Origin: Saccharofermentans sp.
Lineage (GTDB): Bacteria > Bacillota > Clostridia > Saccharofermentanales > Saccharofermentanaceae
Assembly (NCBI GenBank): GCA_024403695.1
Contig: JAKSRI010000021.1
Span: 1-48,197 of the forward strand
Length of the DNA: 48,197 bases
Reading direction: 5' to 3'
Positions 8,098 to 17,394 of this stretch are shown piece by piece. Position 1 is the stretch's first letter. Every line of letters begins with the position of its first letter. Position numbers and translations under genes: made by a program. The notes beneath the pieces were generated by a model, which saw nothing but the letters and a program-made list of their open reading frames with translations, had not been told where the DNA came from and did not search any database.

Positions 8098-9666
8098 TTA
8101 ATTCTGGCTCTTAAGTGTTGGGAACAAGAGAACGTCTCTGATAGCCGCACTATCTGTAAGAAGCATTACGAGACGGTCAATACCGTATCCGATACCACCT
8201 GTAGGAGGCATACCAATCTCGAGAGCGTTAAGGAAGTCTTCATCTGTATGGTTAGCTTCCTCATCACCAGCCTCGAAAGCAGCATCCTGAGCTGCGAATC
8301 TCTCACGCTGATCGATTGGGTCGTTAAGCTCAGAGTAAGCGTTACACATCTCCCATGTATTGATGAAGAGCTCGAATCTCTCTACCTTCTCAGGGTCAGA
8401 TGGCTTCTTCTTTGTAAGAGGAGAAATAGAAAGTGGGTGATCCATAATAAATGTTGGCTGGATCAAGTTCTTCTCACAGAACTCCTCGAAGAAGAGGTTG
8501 ATGATGTCACCCTTAGTGTGACGATCCTCGAACTCTACGTGGTGCTCCTTAGCAAGTGCTTTAGCAGCCTCATCTGTCTCAACAGTATCAAAATCAATGC
8601 CTGTGTACTTCTTAATGCAGTCGTTCATTGTAAGTCTCTCGAATGGCTTACCGAAGTCGAGCTCGATCTCACCATACTTAAACTTAGTTGTACCGAGAAC
8701 CTTCTCAGCGAGGTAACGGAACATTGACTCTGTGAGCTCCATCATGCCCTCGTAGTCTGTATATGCCTGATAGAGCTCCATGAGTGTGAACTCTGGGTTA
8801 TGACGTGTATCAACACCCTCGTTACGATATACACGACCAATCTCGAATACTCTCTCGAGACCACCAACGATAAGTCTCTTCAAGTAAAGCTCGAGGGAGA
8901 TACGAAGCTTAACATCCTCATCAAGAGAGTTGTAATGTGTCTCGAATGGTCTAGCTGCAGCACCACCAGCGTTAGAAACGAGAGTAGGTGTCTCAACCTC
9001 CATAAAGTCACGACCTGCGAGGAAGTTTCTGATTTCCTTAAGGATAAGTGAACGCTTTACAAATGTATCCTTAACCTCAGGATTCATGATAAGGTCAACA
9101 TATCTCTGACGATAACGCATCTCTGTGTCTGTAAGGCCATGGAACTTCTCTGGAAGTGGCTGCATGGACTTTGTAAGAAGTGTAATCTCATCAGCGTGGA
9201 TAGAAACCTCACCAGTCATTGTTCTGAAGAGGAATCCCTTGATACCATAGATATCACCAATATCGGACTTCTTAAAATCAGCATATGGCTCTTCGCCGAT
9301 AACATCTCTTGCAACATAAACCTGGATGTTACCCTTAAGGTCACGAAGGCTCATGAAGGATGCCTTACCCATTACACGCTTGAACATCATACGACCTGCA
9401 ACAGATACGTGAATTGGCTGTGCATCCATAATCTCACGACGCTCGTTGTAATCAGCCTTCTTAAGAGCTCTTGCCTGTTCCTCATCCAAACCATCAAGAA
9501 GTGGTGCTGGACGGTTGCCAATAAGCTTCTCCTCATGTGCCTCATAAATTGCCTTACACTCATCTGTGTGATGTGTCTGATCGAACTTTGTAATCTCAAA
9601 TGGGTTCTTACCAGCTGCCTTGAGATTCTCAAACTTTTCTACTCTGATTTCCTTCTCGCTTGCCAT
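8098..9666 (-). CDS. lysS: Lysyl-tRNA synthetase, class II
   Basis: A 522-aa enzyme that charges tRNA-Lys with lysine. The N-terminal OB-fold anticodon-binding domain (about 60-170, with VSVAGRMMFKRVMGKASFMSL) precedes the class II catalytic core. Motif 2 is FEIGRVYRNEGVDTRHNPEF and motif 3 is GIGYGIDRLVMLLTDS, followed by the usual RDVLLFPTL end. Length is normal for bacterial LysRS (about 490-520). The ATG at 9666 has TAGGAG 6 nt upstream. The gene follows greA, from which it is separated by a strong terminator, so it probably has its own promoter in the short gap. No T-box leader is visible. The 3' end adjoins the accessory island. Confidence 0.97.
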   Translation of the reverse strand: MASEKEIRVEKFENLKAAGKNPFEITKFDQTHHTDECKAIYEAHEEKLIGNRPAPLLDGLDEEQARALKKADYNERREIMDAQPIHVSVAGRMMFKRVMGKASFMSLRDLKGNIQVYVARDVIGEEPYADFKKSDIGDIYGIKGFLFRTMTGEVSIHADEITLLTKSMQPLPEKFHGLTDTEMRYRQRYVDLIMNPEVKDTFVKRSLILKEIRNFLAGRDFMEVETPTLVSNAGGAAARPFETHYNSLDEDVKLRISLELYLKRLIVGGLERVFEIGRVYRNEGVDTRHNPEFTLMELYQAYTDYEGMMELTESMFRYLAEKVLGTTKFKYGEIELDFGKPFERLTMNDCIKKYTGIDFDTVETDEAAKALAKEHHVEFEDRHTKGDIINLFFEEFCEKNLIQPTFIMDHPLSISPLTKKKPSDPEKVERFELFINTWEMCNAYSELNDPIDQRERFAAQDAAFEAGDEEANHTDEDFLNALEIGMPPTGGIGYGIDRLVMLLTDSAAIRDVLLFPTLKSQN

Positions 9667-9722
9667 ATATACTCCTAATTTACGCGAATTTGTCGCGATT
9701 ATTTATTGTCTCTAATACGCAA

Positions 9723-9751
9723 AAAAGGCACGTAATTCAAGCGTGCCTTTT
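9723..9751 (-). terminator. Terminator between greA and lysS
   Basis: AAAAGGCACG (9723-9732) pairs with CGTGCCTTTT (9742-9751) around a 9-nt loop. T-runs flank both sides, so it can act in both directions; on the minus strand it ends the greA transcript 28 bp after its stop codon. Confidence 0.9.
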
Positions 9752-9778
9752 AAGATCGATAAGTAACATGTTAATTAA

Positions 9779-10255
9779 TTACTTGCCGATCTTGATAATC
9801 TTATATTTGAAAGTACCAACGCCAGTTGTAACTTCTACAACCTGACCCTTACGCTTACCCTCGATTTCCTTACCAAGAGGAGACTTGATAGAGAGACGAC
9901 GCTCGAAGATATCTTCCTCGTTCTCAGATACAACGCTGTACTCTTCCTCTTCCTTTGTCTCTTCATCACGAATTACAACCTTGGAACCAAGAGATACTCT
10001 TGTGTTGGAAATCTCGTCATCAGAAAGAACCTCAGCGTTCTTTAAGAGCTCCTCAATCTCTCTAATACGAGCTTCGTTGTTAGCCTGTGCGTCCTTTGCT
10101 TCATCATACTCAGAGTTCTCTGACAAGTCTCCCTGAGCACGTGCCTCTTCGAGACGCTCATTAATTTCAGCCTTAATTCTGGTTTTTCTATCAGCAAGTT
10201 CGTCCTGAAGTCTCTTAAAACCTTCCTGGGTATATATTACTTTCTCTTTAGCCAT
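9779..10255 (-). CDS. greA: Transcription elongation factor GreA
   Basis: A 158-aa factor that enters the RNA polymerase secondary channel and stimulates cleavage of backtracked RNA. The N-terminal coiled coil (about residues 1-75) carries the acidic tip in GDLSENSEYDEAKDAQ, with the D/E pair that coordinates the catalytic magnesium, and the C-terminal FKBP-like domain ends with VEVTTGVGTFKYKIIKI. The open frame extends further upstream, but the ATG at 10255 begins the canonical MAKEKVIYTQEG and has GAGAGG upstream, giving the usual length. It lies 67 bp downstream of guaB and ends at a terminator. Confidence 0.96.
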   Translation of the reverse strand: MAKEKVIYTQEGFKRLQDELADRKTRIKAEINERLEEARAQGDLSENSEYDEAKDAQANNEARIREIEELLKNAEVLSDDEISNTRVSLGSKVVIRDEETKEEEEYSVVSENEEDIFERRLSIKSPLGKEIEGKRKGQVVEVTTGVGTFKYKIIKIGK

Positions 10256-10322
10256 GGTTAAAACCTCTCTTAATATATTCAACCTATCTATTTTAATTCA
10301 GAAGTGCGCATAGCGCAAATCA

Positions 10323-11831
10323 TTAATTATTTCTGTTGCTATCCTTAGTGATAACGTCGTGTGCACCACCCTCAACGATAGATGTTGCAGATACAACTAC
10401 GAGACGAGCCTTCTCCTGGAACTCTTCGATAGAAGAAGAACCGCAGGCACACATTGTTGCCTTAACCTTTGCAAGGGATGTCTCAACGCCATCTCTGATT
10501 GGACCAGCGTATGGAACGTAAGAGTCAACACCCTCTTCGAAAGCCATCTTACCCTTACCGTTACCGTTCTCCTCGTAACGTGTCCAGGAACGAGCTCTGT
10601 TAGAACCCTCACCCCAGTACTCCTTAACGTAAGAACCGTTAACAAAGAGCTTCTTTGTTGGAGACTCATCGAATCTTGCGAAGTAACGACCAAGCATCAT
10701 GAAGTCAGCACCCATAGCAAGTGCAAGAGCCATGTGATAGTCGTGAACGATACCACCATCAGAGCAAAGTGGGATATACTCACCTGTCTTAGCGAACCAC
10801 TCATCACGAGCCTTGGCAACATCCTGAACTGCAGAAGCCTGACCCATACCGATACCCTTCTGCTCACGAGTGATACAGATGGATCCACCACCTACACCAA
10901 TCTTAATGAAGTCTGCGCCACACTCAGCGAGATACTTAAAGCCCTCAGCGTCAACTACGTTACCAGCACCTACGATAGCATCTGGATAATTGGACTTAAT
11001 CCACTCGAGAGCTCTCTTCTGCCATACGGAGAATCCATCAGAAGAATCGAGACAAAGAACATCTGCGCCAGCCTCGAGAAGTGCAGGAACACGTGTCTCA
11101 TAGTCATGTGTATTAATACCAGCACCTACGATGAGCTTCTTATCCTTGTCAAGGAGCTCAAGTGGGTTAGCCTTATGGAACTCATAGTCCTTACGGAATA
11201 CGAAGCCAACAAGTCTTCCGTCTGCCTTTACGATTGGGAGCTGATTAATCTTGTTATCCCAGATAATGTCGTTAGCTTCCTTAAGTGTTGTTCCCTCTGG
11301 AGCTGTAACGAGCTTCTCGATAGGTGTCATGAACTCAGATACTTTTGTATCGAGTGACATACGGCTTACACGGTAATCTCTTGTTGTTACGATACCAACG
11401 AGCTTTCCATCAGCTGTACCATCCTCTGTAACAGCAGCTGTACCATGACCCTGCTGCTCCTTAAGTGCAATAACATCCTCGAGAGTAGAATCAGGAGATA
11501 CGTTAGAATCAGAAGCAACGATACCTGCCTTATACTTCTTAACCTTACGAATCATCTCGCACTGGTTCTCAACTGACTGTGACTGGAAAATAAATGAAAG
11601 ACCACCGCATCTAGCAAGTGCAATAGCAAGTCCATCGTCAGATACAGCCTGCATTACAGCTGATACCATTGGGATGTTAATCTTGAGCTTGGATTCCTCC
11701 TGGCCCTTCTTATATTTACAAATAGGTGTTGATAAATCCACCTGATCTGGTGTGTTTTTCTCTGTTGTGAGATTAGGTACAAGGAGATACTCACTGAAAG
11801 TACGTGATTCCTGCTCGAAGATCTTTGCCAT
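10323..11831 (-). CDS. guaB: IMP dehydrogenase, Tritrichomonas-like clade
   Basis: A 502-aa enzyme that oxidises IMP to XMP, the committing step of GTP synthesis. The TIM barrel is interrupted by two CBS domains (about 108-218). The catalytic loop is [11 protein letters not shown] with Cys319, and the mobile flap carries Arg418-Tyr419 (RSWTRYE), numbering from the ATG at 11831. Both numbers and the loop sequence agree with the well-studied Tritrichomonas foetus enzyme as I recall it, not with the GPGSICTTR loop of most bacterial GuaB. The start at 11831 has GGAGG at a 7-nt spacing; the TTG two codons upstream is not needed. Located between a lipoprotein gene, with a terminator in between, and greA. 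Confidence 0.97.
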   Translation of the reverse strand: MAKIFEQESRTFSEYLLVPNLTTEKNTPDQVDLSTPICKYKKGQEESKLKINIPMVSAVMQAVSDDGLAIALARCGGLSFIFQSQSVENQCEMIRKVKKYKAGIVASDSNVSPDSTLEDVIALKEQQGHGTAAVTEDGTADGKLVGIVTTRDYRVSRMSLDTKVSEFMTPIEKLVTAPEGTTLKEANDIIWDNKINQLPIVKADGRLVGFVFRKDYEFHKANPLELLDKDKKLIVGAGINTHDYETRVPALLEAGADVLCLDSSDGFSVWQKRALEWIKSNYPDAIVGAGNVVDAEGFKYLAECGADFIKIGVGGGSICITREQKGIGMGQASAVQDVAKARDEWFAKTGEYIPLCSDGGIVHDYHMALALAMGADFMMLGRYFARFDESPTKKLFVNGSYVKEYWGEGSNRARSWTRYEENGNGKGKMAFEEGVDSYVPYAGPIRDGVETSLAKVKATMCACGSSSIEEFQEKARLVVVSATSIVEGGAHDVITKDSNRNN

Positions 11832-11907
11832 ATACAATCCTCCACAATATTAATTATTAAAATCTTGCCCTACATATTAGCACAAAGCATAGGTTGCTCG
11901 CTATATA

Positions 11908-11935
11908 AAAAAACACCACATTTGTGGTGTTTTTT
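11908..11935 (-). terminator. Bidirectional terminator upstream of guaB
   Basis: AAAAAACACCACA (11908-11920) pairs with TGTGGTGTTTTTT (11923-11935), a 13-bp stem with a tiny loop and T-runs on both sides. On the minus strand it ends the lipoprotein transcript 43 bp after its stop codon and isolates guaB. Confidence 0.9.
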
Positions 11936-11978
11936 GTGTAGATTTGCAGATTGTTATTTGGCGGTCATTTTTGTCGAA

Positions 11979-12935
11979 TTATTCGAACATATCTGGTGTG
12001 TACAAAGTGAAATCATAAATTTCCATGTTCCCGTCAAATCTCTCAACTCTGATTTTGGTTACAACCTCACCGTAAGACTCTAACTCACGATCAAGACACT
12101 GGATAAGACAAGCTCTCTTGTGACCGGCATAAACCAGACCATTCATAAAGAAACTATCGTCTTCTTCACCATTATTTGTATTACCGCATCCGCTAATTAG
12201 AACCGGATAATCATTATCATTCTCCATTACACATACAAAATATGTATTTCCCATATCTTCAACGAAGTATGGCATGAAGTTAACAATTCTAATGCCGTCG
12301 TTCTCAAATACTGTAACACCCTCATATGAGAATTCCTTATAGTTCTCATAAAGAGAAGTCTTAATAACGATATCTGGAGACTCATTAACGCCGTCTTCAT
12401 CGATGAATGAAAACTCATCGTAATTCATAAGAACGATACCAGCCTCGAAGATACCCATATCCTCACAGGAATAGTCGGAAAAATTCTCGAAGAATGGACA
12501 CTCGAGATAAACCTTTATTGTCTCTGTTTCACCAGCTGGAACTGTCACAGATGGTTCCTGGGAAATCTCCATGTTATTTACAGAAACATCGTAGAAATCA
12601 ACTTCTGCAGTAAAATCATTATCATTCTTTACATCGAAGAGCATATAGTGTCCTTTTTTATCAAAGGAATTCTCATCATCCTGATACTCGACACCACAGC
12701 TACTAATTGTAATTCCACCCTTGTCATAAACAACGCCAAAATCCATTGTGAAATTCACGTTCATAAGGGAACCTGTAGCATTCTTTGAATCTCCATCAGA
12801 CTCACCGGAAACACTTTCCTTGTTTGTCTTTGTCTCTGCGCTCTCATCAGACTTAGTCTTCTTGGAGTCCTTAGAACAACCAGCCATAGATAAAAGCATG
12901 ATAGCTGCCATAGAAAATGCAATTGCCTTTTTCAT
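11979..12935 (-). CDS. Secreted lipoprotein of unknown function
   Basis: A 318-aa lipoprotein. The ATG at 12935 is chosen over the longer frame because of AAGGAGG upstream and because it starts a clean signal peptide, MKKAIAFSMAAIMLLSMAGC, with lipobox LSMAGC. After it comes a 45-residue Ser/Lys/Glu-rich spacer, then an immunoglobulin-like region with two repeats (GGITISSCGVEY ... and VFENDGIRIVNFMPYF ...) reminiscent of DUF4352/DUF5067-type extracellular lipoproteins. It should be anchored outside the membrane. It is a single gene between the hydrolase and a terminator. No function can be assigned. Confidence 0.85.
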   Translation of the reverse strand: MKKAIAFSMAAIMLLSMAGCSKDSKKTKSDESAETKTNKESVSGESDGDSKNATGSLMNVNFTMDFGVVYDKGGITISSCGVEYQDDENSFDKKGHYMLFDVKNDNDFTAEVDFYDVSVNNMEISQEPSVTVPAGETETIKVYLECPFFENFSDYSCEDMGIFEAGIVLMNYDEFSFIDEDGVNESPDIVIKTSLYENYKEFSYEGVTVFENDGIRIVNFMPYFVEDMGNTYFVCVMENDNDYPVLISGCGNTNNGEEDDSFFMNGLVYAGHKRACLIQCLDRELESYGEVVTKIRVERFDGNMEIYDFTLYTPDMFE

Positions 12936-12990
12936 AGTAACCTCCTTAAAAGTATTCTCTCTTATACTCTTTGGATTTAATCCGGAGGTA

Positions 12991-12999
12991 ATTATATCA
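12991..12999 (-). promoter_or_regulatory. Extended -10 promoter of the lipoprotein gene
   Basis: On the minus strand TGATATAAT (12999-12991) has the TG-N-TATAAT form of an extended -10 element. It lies about 55 bp upstream of the lipoprotein start. No good -35 is visible. Confidence 0.5.
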
Positions 13000-13098
13000 G
13001 TCGGCCACATACGCAACTACCCAAATCGGGCAAACTAACCCATGCTCCATTACCGCATAATACACAATAAACTGGAATAAAAACTCAATATCTGAGAA

Positions 13099-14106
13099 TT
13101 ACATCTTACCGATGCTAATCATTCTCACTACGCACTGCTCCACGAATTTACGAACCTCGCGCTCAAAAGCAGCTGGTGATCTGTCATAGCACATAAGATG
13201 CTGACAATTATCTACCATAACAAGATGCTTAGGAGTTCTAATATCATCATAAATTCTCTTGGCAGAATGCTCTGGAACTACTGTGTCAGAACCAGCACCA
13301 AAGAACAATACAGGAACCCTAATAAGCTTCGCATTCTGAACAGCATCACATGGCTCGATCTCACATCCGAGATTCTTAGAAGCAATCTTATTAATAGTCT
13401 TAAGTGGGAACTTCATATTGATCTTATACTTAAGCTTACCCTTCTCCATAAGAACGTTATAGAGAGAGTCGAATGGGCAGTCAGCAATAATACCTGCCAC
13501 GTTAGGACTAAATCCTTCTTGAGCTGCCGCCAGCAATGCCGCATCTGCACCCATACATCTTCCTACCAGGAAGATACGACAATCATCACCAACCTGAGCC
13601 TTAACAAAATCAATCCACTTAAGAAGATCAACACTCTCATAGAGGCCGTAAGTACAGTACTTTCCTCCACTCATACAGTGAGCACGCATATGAGGAATAA
13701 GTATATGACACTGCATCTGCTTCATCATGAGCTTGGCATAAGCCGCCATCTCAGAAGGGTGCTCATTATATCCATGAAGGAGAATAACAGCGAATCTGCT
13801 ACTTCTGTCAGAAGATGGTCTGAAATAACCAGAAAGCTTTGTCTTATCAAAAGACTGAATGCGCACGTTAATGTACTCATTACGTGTAGAGTAGAACCAA
13901 TTCTTACCCTTACCAAAAACTGTAGACTGATCAATTTCCCTTGGAGAACGGTCAATACGTGGCATTGGCTGTGGACGCTTAAAAATCTTAAGGAACAACT
14001 TCTTACACCAGGTAAGGTACGCGAAATACAGCGCGCCACCAAGAAGTGCCACCACCAGAATAAGAAGTGTTATAAGAATTGAAAGATGTGAAGAAATTCC
14101 ACCCAT
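13099..14106 (-). CDS. Membrane-anchored alpha/beta hydrolase with Cys nucleophile
   Basis: A 335-aa protein with one N-terminal membrane segment (about 8-32) and an alpha/beta hydrolase domain outside or facing the membrane. The oxyanion region is LLHGYNEH (109-116). The nucleophile elbow reads GRCMG with Cys184 (codon TGT) where family members have GxSxG; Asp274 (GAGSDTVVP) and His303 (NCQHLM) complete a possible Cys-Asp-His triad. Serine is usual in this DUF/BAAT-like group; cysteine is known in dienelactone hydrolases, so an active Cys enzyme is possible. The ATG at 14106 overlaps the pepP stop codon by one base, showing translational coupling with the aminopeptidase. Confidence 0.88.
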   Translation of the reverse strand: MGGISSHLSILITLLILVVALLGGALYFAYLTWCKKLFLKIFKRPQPMPRIDRSPREIDQSTVFGKGKNWFYSTRNEYINVRIQSFDKTKLSGYFRPSSDRSSRFAVILLHGYNEHPSEMAAYAKLMMKQMQCHILIPHMRAHCMSGGKYCTYGLYESVDLLKWIDFVKAQVGDDCRIFLVGRCMGADAALLAAAQEGFSPNVAGIIADCPFDSLYNVLMEKGKLKYKINMKFPLKTINKIASKNLGCEIEPCDAVQNAKLIRVPVLFFGAGSDTVVPEHSAKRIYDDIRTPKHLVMVDNCQHLMCYDRSPAAFEREVRKFVEQCVVRMISIGKM

Positions 14107-15332
14107 CAGATTACAATACCCTCTACTTTATCATCTCCACTACTGATCAGCTCGCATCCGCCAGTAGTCACATAAACATCATCTTCGATTCTGAATCCTA
14201 CACCCCACTCAGGAATGTAAACACCAGGCTCAACTGCCAGACAGTTACCAGCCATAAAAGGCTTCTCTCTGTCCGAAATATCATGAACATCTAATCCCAG
14301 ATGATGGGATGTATTATGCCAATAATATCGCTTGATGTCATTAGTATCAGGGTCATTTGTAGCAAGATTGTTATCAACCAGGAATTCACCCACGATTTTG
14401 TGCATAGCCTGATTCAGAGTAGTAAAAGTCTCCCCAGGCTTGATAAATGCGAATGCTTCCTTGCGGAGTTTCTGAATCAGTGCCAAAAGCTTAAATCTCT
14501 TATCGTCATCGCCAGTAGCACCGCCAACAAAATATGCTCTTGAAATATCTGCACAGTAACCGTCAACTCTGGCTCCAACATCAACCTGAATATGGTCAAT
14601 TTCCTTCGCAGTAACGCCATCCTCACCCTCAGGATTACCGTGGTGAAGGTAGAAACTGTTACTACCGATGGCAGTAATTGTAGTAAAAGCAGGAATCAGT
14701 GATCCTCTCTTAGCCATGCCATACTCAAGTGCAGTATAAAGTTCAATCTCAGTGACACCTGGTCTGACGTGTGACTTCATTTCGAGCAGGGCCTCCTCGG
14801 TGATAGCAGCCGCCTTACGAATGGCGTCCACCTCCTCAGTAGACTTGATCATACGCATGGAAGTAAGAACAGGACCGATGTCCTCTACCACTTTGTCGGA
14901 TGCCATAAATGCTTTGGTCTCAGCCATAATCGAAGTGCCGTCGGAAGCAAGCTTGAGACCCATTTTCTCCACGTCATAAAGAGCCTCGTCGTAGTCTCCA
15001 TCTGCATAAATATCTTCCACAGCGATACCAGAAATGGCACTAATCTGCTCCTTGGTAAGACGCTTGCCATGCCATCTCTCCACCATGTCATCTTTACCTG
15101 GCGCGAAAAGCTTAACCTCAGCCTTCTCTCCTCTGTTAGTGAGGATAAGTCTGCAAGTCTCGATTTCCAATCCTGTTAAATAATAGAAATTACGATCTGG
15201 CAGGAACCTATAATCTGTATCCTGACTCATGGCTCTAGAAGAACCCGCGAATAATACAACTGCCGTCCCCTTAGGGAGACGGCTCATTAATTCATCTCTT
15301 TTGTTAATGAAAAAACTCTTATCAATAGCCAT
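14106..15332 (-). CDS. pepP: Xaa-Pro aminopeptidase (M24B)
   Basis: A 408-aa dimetal peptidase that removes an N-terminal residue before proline. The N-terminal creatinase-like domain (1-170, with LPKGTAVVLFAGSSRAMSQD) precedes the pita-bread catalytic domain. The metal ligands are visible in DVGARVDGYCADISRAYF (two Asp), HHLGLDVHD (His), AVEPGVYIPEWG (Glu) and FRIEDDVYVT (Glu). Length is close to other PepP proteins (400-440). It overlaps the acyltransferase gene by 11 bp upstream and the hydrolase by 1 bp downstream, so the three form one operon. Alternative: a general M24 aminopeptidase with the same fold. Confidence 0.94.
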   Translation of the reverse strand: MAIDKSFFINKRDELMSRLPKGTAVVLFAGSSRAMSQDTDYRFLPDRNFYYLTGLEIETCRLILTNRGEKAEVKLFAPGKDDMVERWHGKRLTKEQISAISGIAVEDIYADGDYDEALYDVEKMGLKLASDGTSIMAETKAFMASDKVVEDIGPVLTSMRMIKSTEEVDAIRKAAAITEEALLEMKSHVRPGVTEIELYTALEYGMAKRGSLIPAFTTITAIGSNSFYLHHGNPEGEDGVTAKEIDHIQVDVGARVDGYCADISRAYFVGGATGDDDKRFKLLALIQKLRKEAFAFIKPGETFTTLNQAMHKIVGEFLVDNNLATNDPDTNDIKRYYWHNTSHHLGLDVHDISDREKPFMAGNCLAVEPGVYIPEWGVGFRIEDDVYVTTGGCELISSGDDKVEGIVI

Positions 15333-15993
15333 TCTTTACTCCACTTGATCTTACATTATACTCATCGAACTGGATTGTATTATTAATGTAGCTCAAAGTG
15401 GCACCTGGTGCTCTTCTGATAAGGCCAGGGTTTCCAATAACTATAGATCCATCTGGCACATCAAAATTAACATATGCACCAGGGGCAATAAGAACGTTGT
15501 TACCAATATTTACATTACCAACAATAACTGCATTAGCACCAATCCATACGAAATTGCCGATAGTTGGCGCACCCTTACGTCTACCACGGAACTGTGTACC
15601 AATAACTACACCCGTAGATACATTAACGTTATATCCAATTGTTGACTTAGGATGGATAATTACTCGACCAAAATGAGCGAGATAAAAACCCTTACCAATA
15701 TTAGTGTCATAAGGAATCTGGAAGTGATACTTACGAGACTGTCTGTCCAATGAGAAATTATAAATCTTAAACTTCAAAGTAGCCCATCTAGCACGCCACT
15801 TATCATTAATCTTCTTATACTTAGCAATTTCATCATAATAGTAACGTGTACGACGCATAGTACTAATATAATGGAACTCAGGAGAAGACATCATCTCCTG
15901 GATATAGGTCGTATAAATCTTGTTAGTACGGCGCGCATTGCCAGTATATCTGAACAAGTCACTATATACGATGTCCATTAACTCGTCGTTCAT
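15322..15993 (-). CDS. Hexapeptide-repeat acyltransferase, serine acetyltransferase-like
   Basis: A 223-aa protein of the left-handed beta-helix transferase family. The C-terminal two thirds carry [I/V]-G-x4 repeats (IGKGFYLAHFGRVIIHPKSTIG, IGNFVWIGANAVIVG, IGNNVLIAPGAYV) with a likely catalytic His in LAHFGRV. The layout, with a helical N-terminal part of about 100 residues, resembles CysE-type O-acetyltransferases, but similar proteins modify cell-surface sugars, and no cysteine-synthesis genes are near. The start at 15993 is chosen for GGGGGG directly upstream; a longer frame reaches 16062. It overlaps pepP by 11 bp. Confidence 0.8.
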   Translation of the reverse strand: MNDELMDIVYSDLFRYTGNARRTNKIYTTYIQEMMSSPEFHYISTMRRTRYYYDEIAKYKKINDKWRARWATLKFKIYNFSLDRQSRKYHFQIPYDTNIGKGFYLAHFGRVIIHPKSTIGYNVNVSTGVVIGTQFRGRRKGAPTIGNFVWIGANAVIVGNVNIGNNVLIAPGAYVNFDVPDGSIVIGNPGLIRRAPGATLSYINNTIQFDEYNVRSSGVKNGY

Positions 15994-16149
15994 ACGTCCC
16001 CCCAGGATGATATTACTGATAAAAATTTTATATCTTTTAAATAATAAACTCAACCTTGCCAAACGACTTTGGCTGGTTTTTGTGCATAGTTAATAACTAT
16101 AATTCAAAATATTTGTTTAATAATCTGAGTACGAATATGCAATCCCGTC

Positions 16150-16872
16150 TTACTTCACAAAATGATTCTTAGTGGATTCATAAAGGGCAATACTTGCTGC
16201 GATAGGAAGATTAAGACTATCGATATTATTTGTATGCTCGATTCTCACTGGCTGACCCACCTGCTGGAACTGCGCTGGAAGGCCAGTAGCCTCATTACCG
16301 AAAATAATACTGAATGGCTCATTGATAGTAGTTTCCTGCAAAAGTGTGCTTCCATCGAGCATAAACGGATACATATTATTGTCACTGAATCTGCTCTGAT
16401 AGTCATCAAATGAACTGAAAGTCTCGATATTTACTCTCGCAGCAGCACCCATGGATGCACGAATTGTCTTAGGATCGAAGTTATCTACCGCTGGTGTGAT
16501 AACCGCGATGTCCTTAACGCCAAATCCAGCACAGCTCCTGATGATTGTACCCATGTTACCTGCATTTGAAGGGTTAACAAGCACCACATGATTACCGTCA
16601 GTAAGCTTGCCTGGAACCTTCTTAATAACACCAATTACAAAGCAGTTTTCCTTCTGAGAAAGAATGTTAAAAGGCTTCTCCTCGATACTGAGCTGAATCT
16701 TATTATTAGAAGTAATATCCTTTATCTTCTTAATTGTATCTTCTGACTTGAACGCCGGATGCATGATAACGCCCTCTACCAACTGTGGAGCCATATTCAA
16801 ATACTCCATAACAACAGTAGCGCCAAGTGCATAAGTTACTTCATCTTCTTTTTTATATCTTGATACCTTCAT
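16150..16872 (-). CDS. SpoU-family RNA 2'-O-methyltransferase
   Basis: A 240-aa SPOUT methyltransferase that would methylate a ribose 2'-OH of rRNA or tRNA. The three SpoU motifs are present: NAGNMGTIIRSCAGFG (motif 1, with the catalytic Asn/Arg), IIFGNEATGLP (motif 2) and SLNLPIAASIALYE (motif 3), forming the trefoil knot that binds S-adenosylmethionine. The first 90 residues resemble a substrate-binding extension as in RlmB/TrmH. Which base is modified cannot be told. It stands alone, 88 bp upstream of the acyltransferase gene, with a divergent small membrane protein on its other side. Confidence 0.9.
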   Translation of the reverse strand: MKVSRYKKEDEVTYALGATVVMEYLNMAPQLVEGVIMHPAFKSEDTIKKIKDITSNNKIQLSIEEKPFNILSQKENCFVIGVIKKVPGKLTDGNHVVLVNPSNAGNMGTIIRSCAGFGVKDIAVITPAVDNFDPKTIRASMGAAARVNIETFSSFDDYQSRFSDNNMYPFMLDGSTLLQETTINEPFSIIFGNEATGLPAQFQQVGQPVRIEHTNNIDSLNLPIAASIALYESTKNHFVK

Positions 16873-16945
16873 AGTATTACCTGTCTTTATAAATAGTGAT
16901 AATATTATATAGTATTTTTATATTTTTGTATTAGGGGGTCCACAC

Positions 16946-17314
16946 ATGGAAAACAACAACGATACTCTTAACAAAGTAACTGATGCAGTTAACGAGTCAG
17001 TTGAGAACGGTGTGCTCTTTGCAGCTTTGTCATACGTTCTTATTCTCTGGATTCTTGGTCTCGTTCTCGAGCCACACAAGAACAATCCATTCGTTAAGAA
17101 GCACGTAAACAACGGTATTATTCTTACAATCCTCGCTGTGATTTGCTCTGTAATCTGCTGGGTACTTAACTTCATCCCAGTTCTTGGCGCTATCATCAGT
17201 GCGGTTGTTGGTCTCGCATTCCTCGGCATCATGATCCTTGGAATCTACAAGGCTTATAAGAAGCAGGATTTCATCCTTCCAGTTATCGGTGATTCAATTA
17301 AGATTGTTAAGTAA
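16946..17314 (+). CDS. Small membrane protein, DUF4870-like
   Basis: A 122-aa protein with three hydrophobic segments (about 22-40, 54-74 and 78-100) and the signature of DUF4870 proteins: AALSYV ... NPFVKKHVNNGIILTIL ... YKAYKKQDFILPVIG. The family is a widespread three-helix membrane protein with no known activity. The ATG at 16946 has AGGGGG 8 nt upstream. It is monocistronic, divergent from the SpoU gene and closed by a strong terminator. Confidence 0.88.
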   Translation: MENNNDTLNKVTDAVNESVENGVLFAALSYVLILWILGLVLEPHKNNPFVKKHVNNGIILTILAVICSVICWVLNFIPVLGAIISAVVGLAFLGIMILGIYKAYKKQDFILPVIGDSIKIVK

Positions 17315-17339
17315 TTAATTAGTTTTATCGCTATTAATT

Positions 17340-17369
17340 AAGCCACGCTCTTTATACAGGGCGTGGCTT
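17340..17369 (+). terminator. Terminator of the DUF4870-like gene
   Basis: AAGCCACGC (17340-17348) pairs with GCGTGGCTT (17361-17369); a run of Ts follows on the plus strand. It lies 25 bp after the stop codon. Confidence 0.93.
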
Positions 17370-17394
17370 TTTTGTTAGTTTGATTTGAATGTCA

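Noticed and set aside
9683..9697. CGCGA-5 nt-TCGCG inverted repeat upstream of lysS
   Set aside because: Short, not followed by a T-run and not repeated elsewhere; left as an unexplained minor palindrome.
8248..11357. Long plus-strand open frames opposite lysS, greA and guaB
   Set aside because: They lie entirely within well-supported genes on the other strand, lack ribosome binding sites and have unnatural composition; they are produced by the codon bias of the real genes.
13198..14082. 294-codon plus-strand frame opposite the hydrolase, and a similar one at 23283-24167 opposite proS
   Set aside because: Shadows of the real coding strand: rich in Thr, Ser and Leu from antisense codons, no domain and no start signal.
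15322..15993. Calling the hexapeptide transferase cysE
   Set aside because: The fold fits but the residues that separate serine acetyltransferase from sugar acyltransferases cannot be judged by eye, and no cysteine genes are near.
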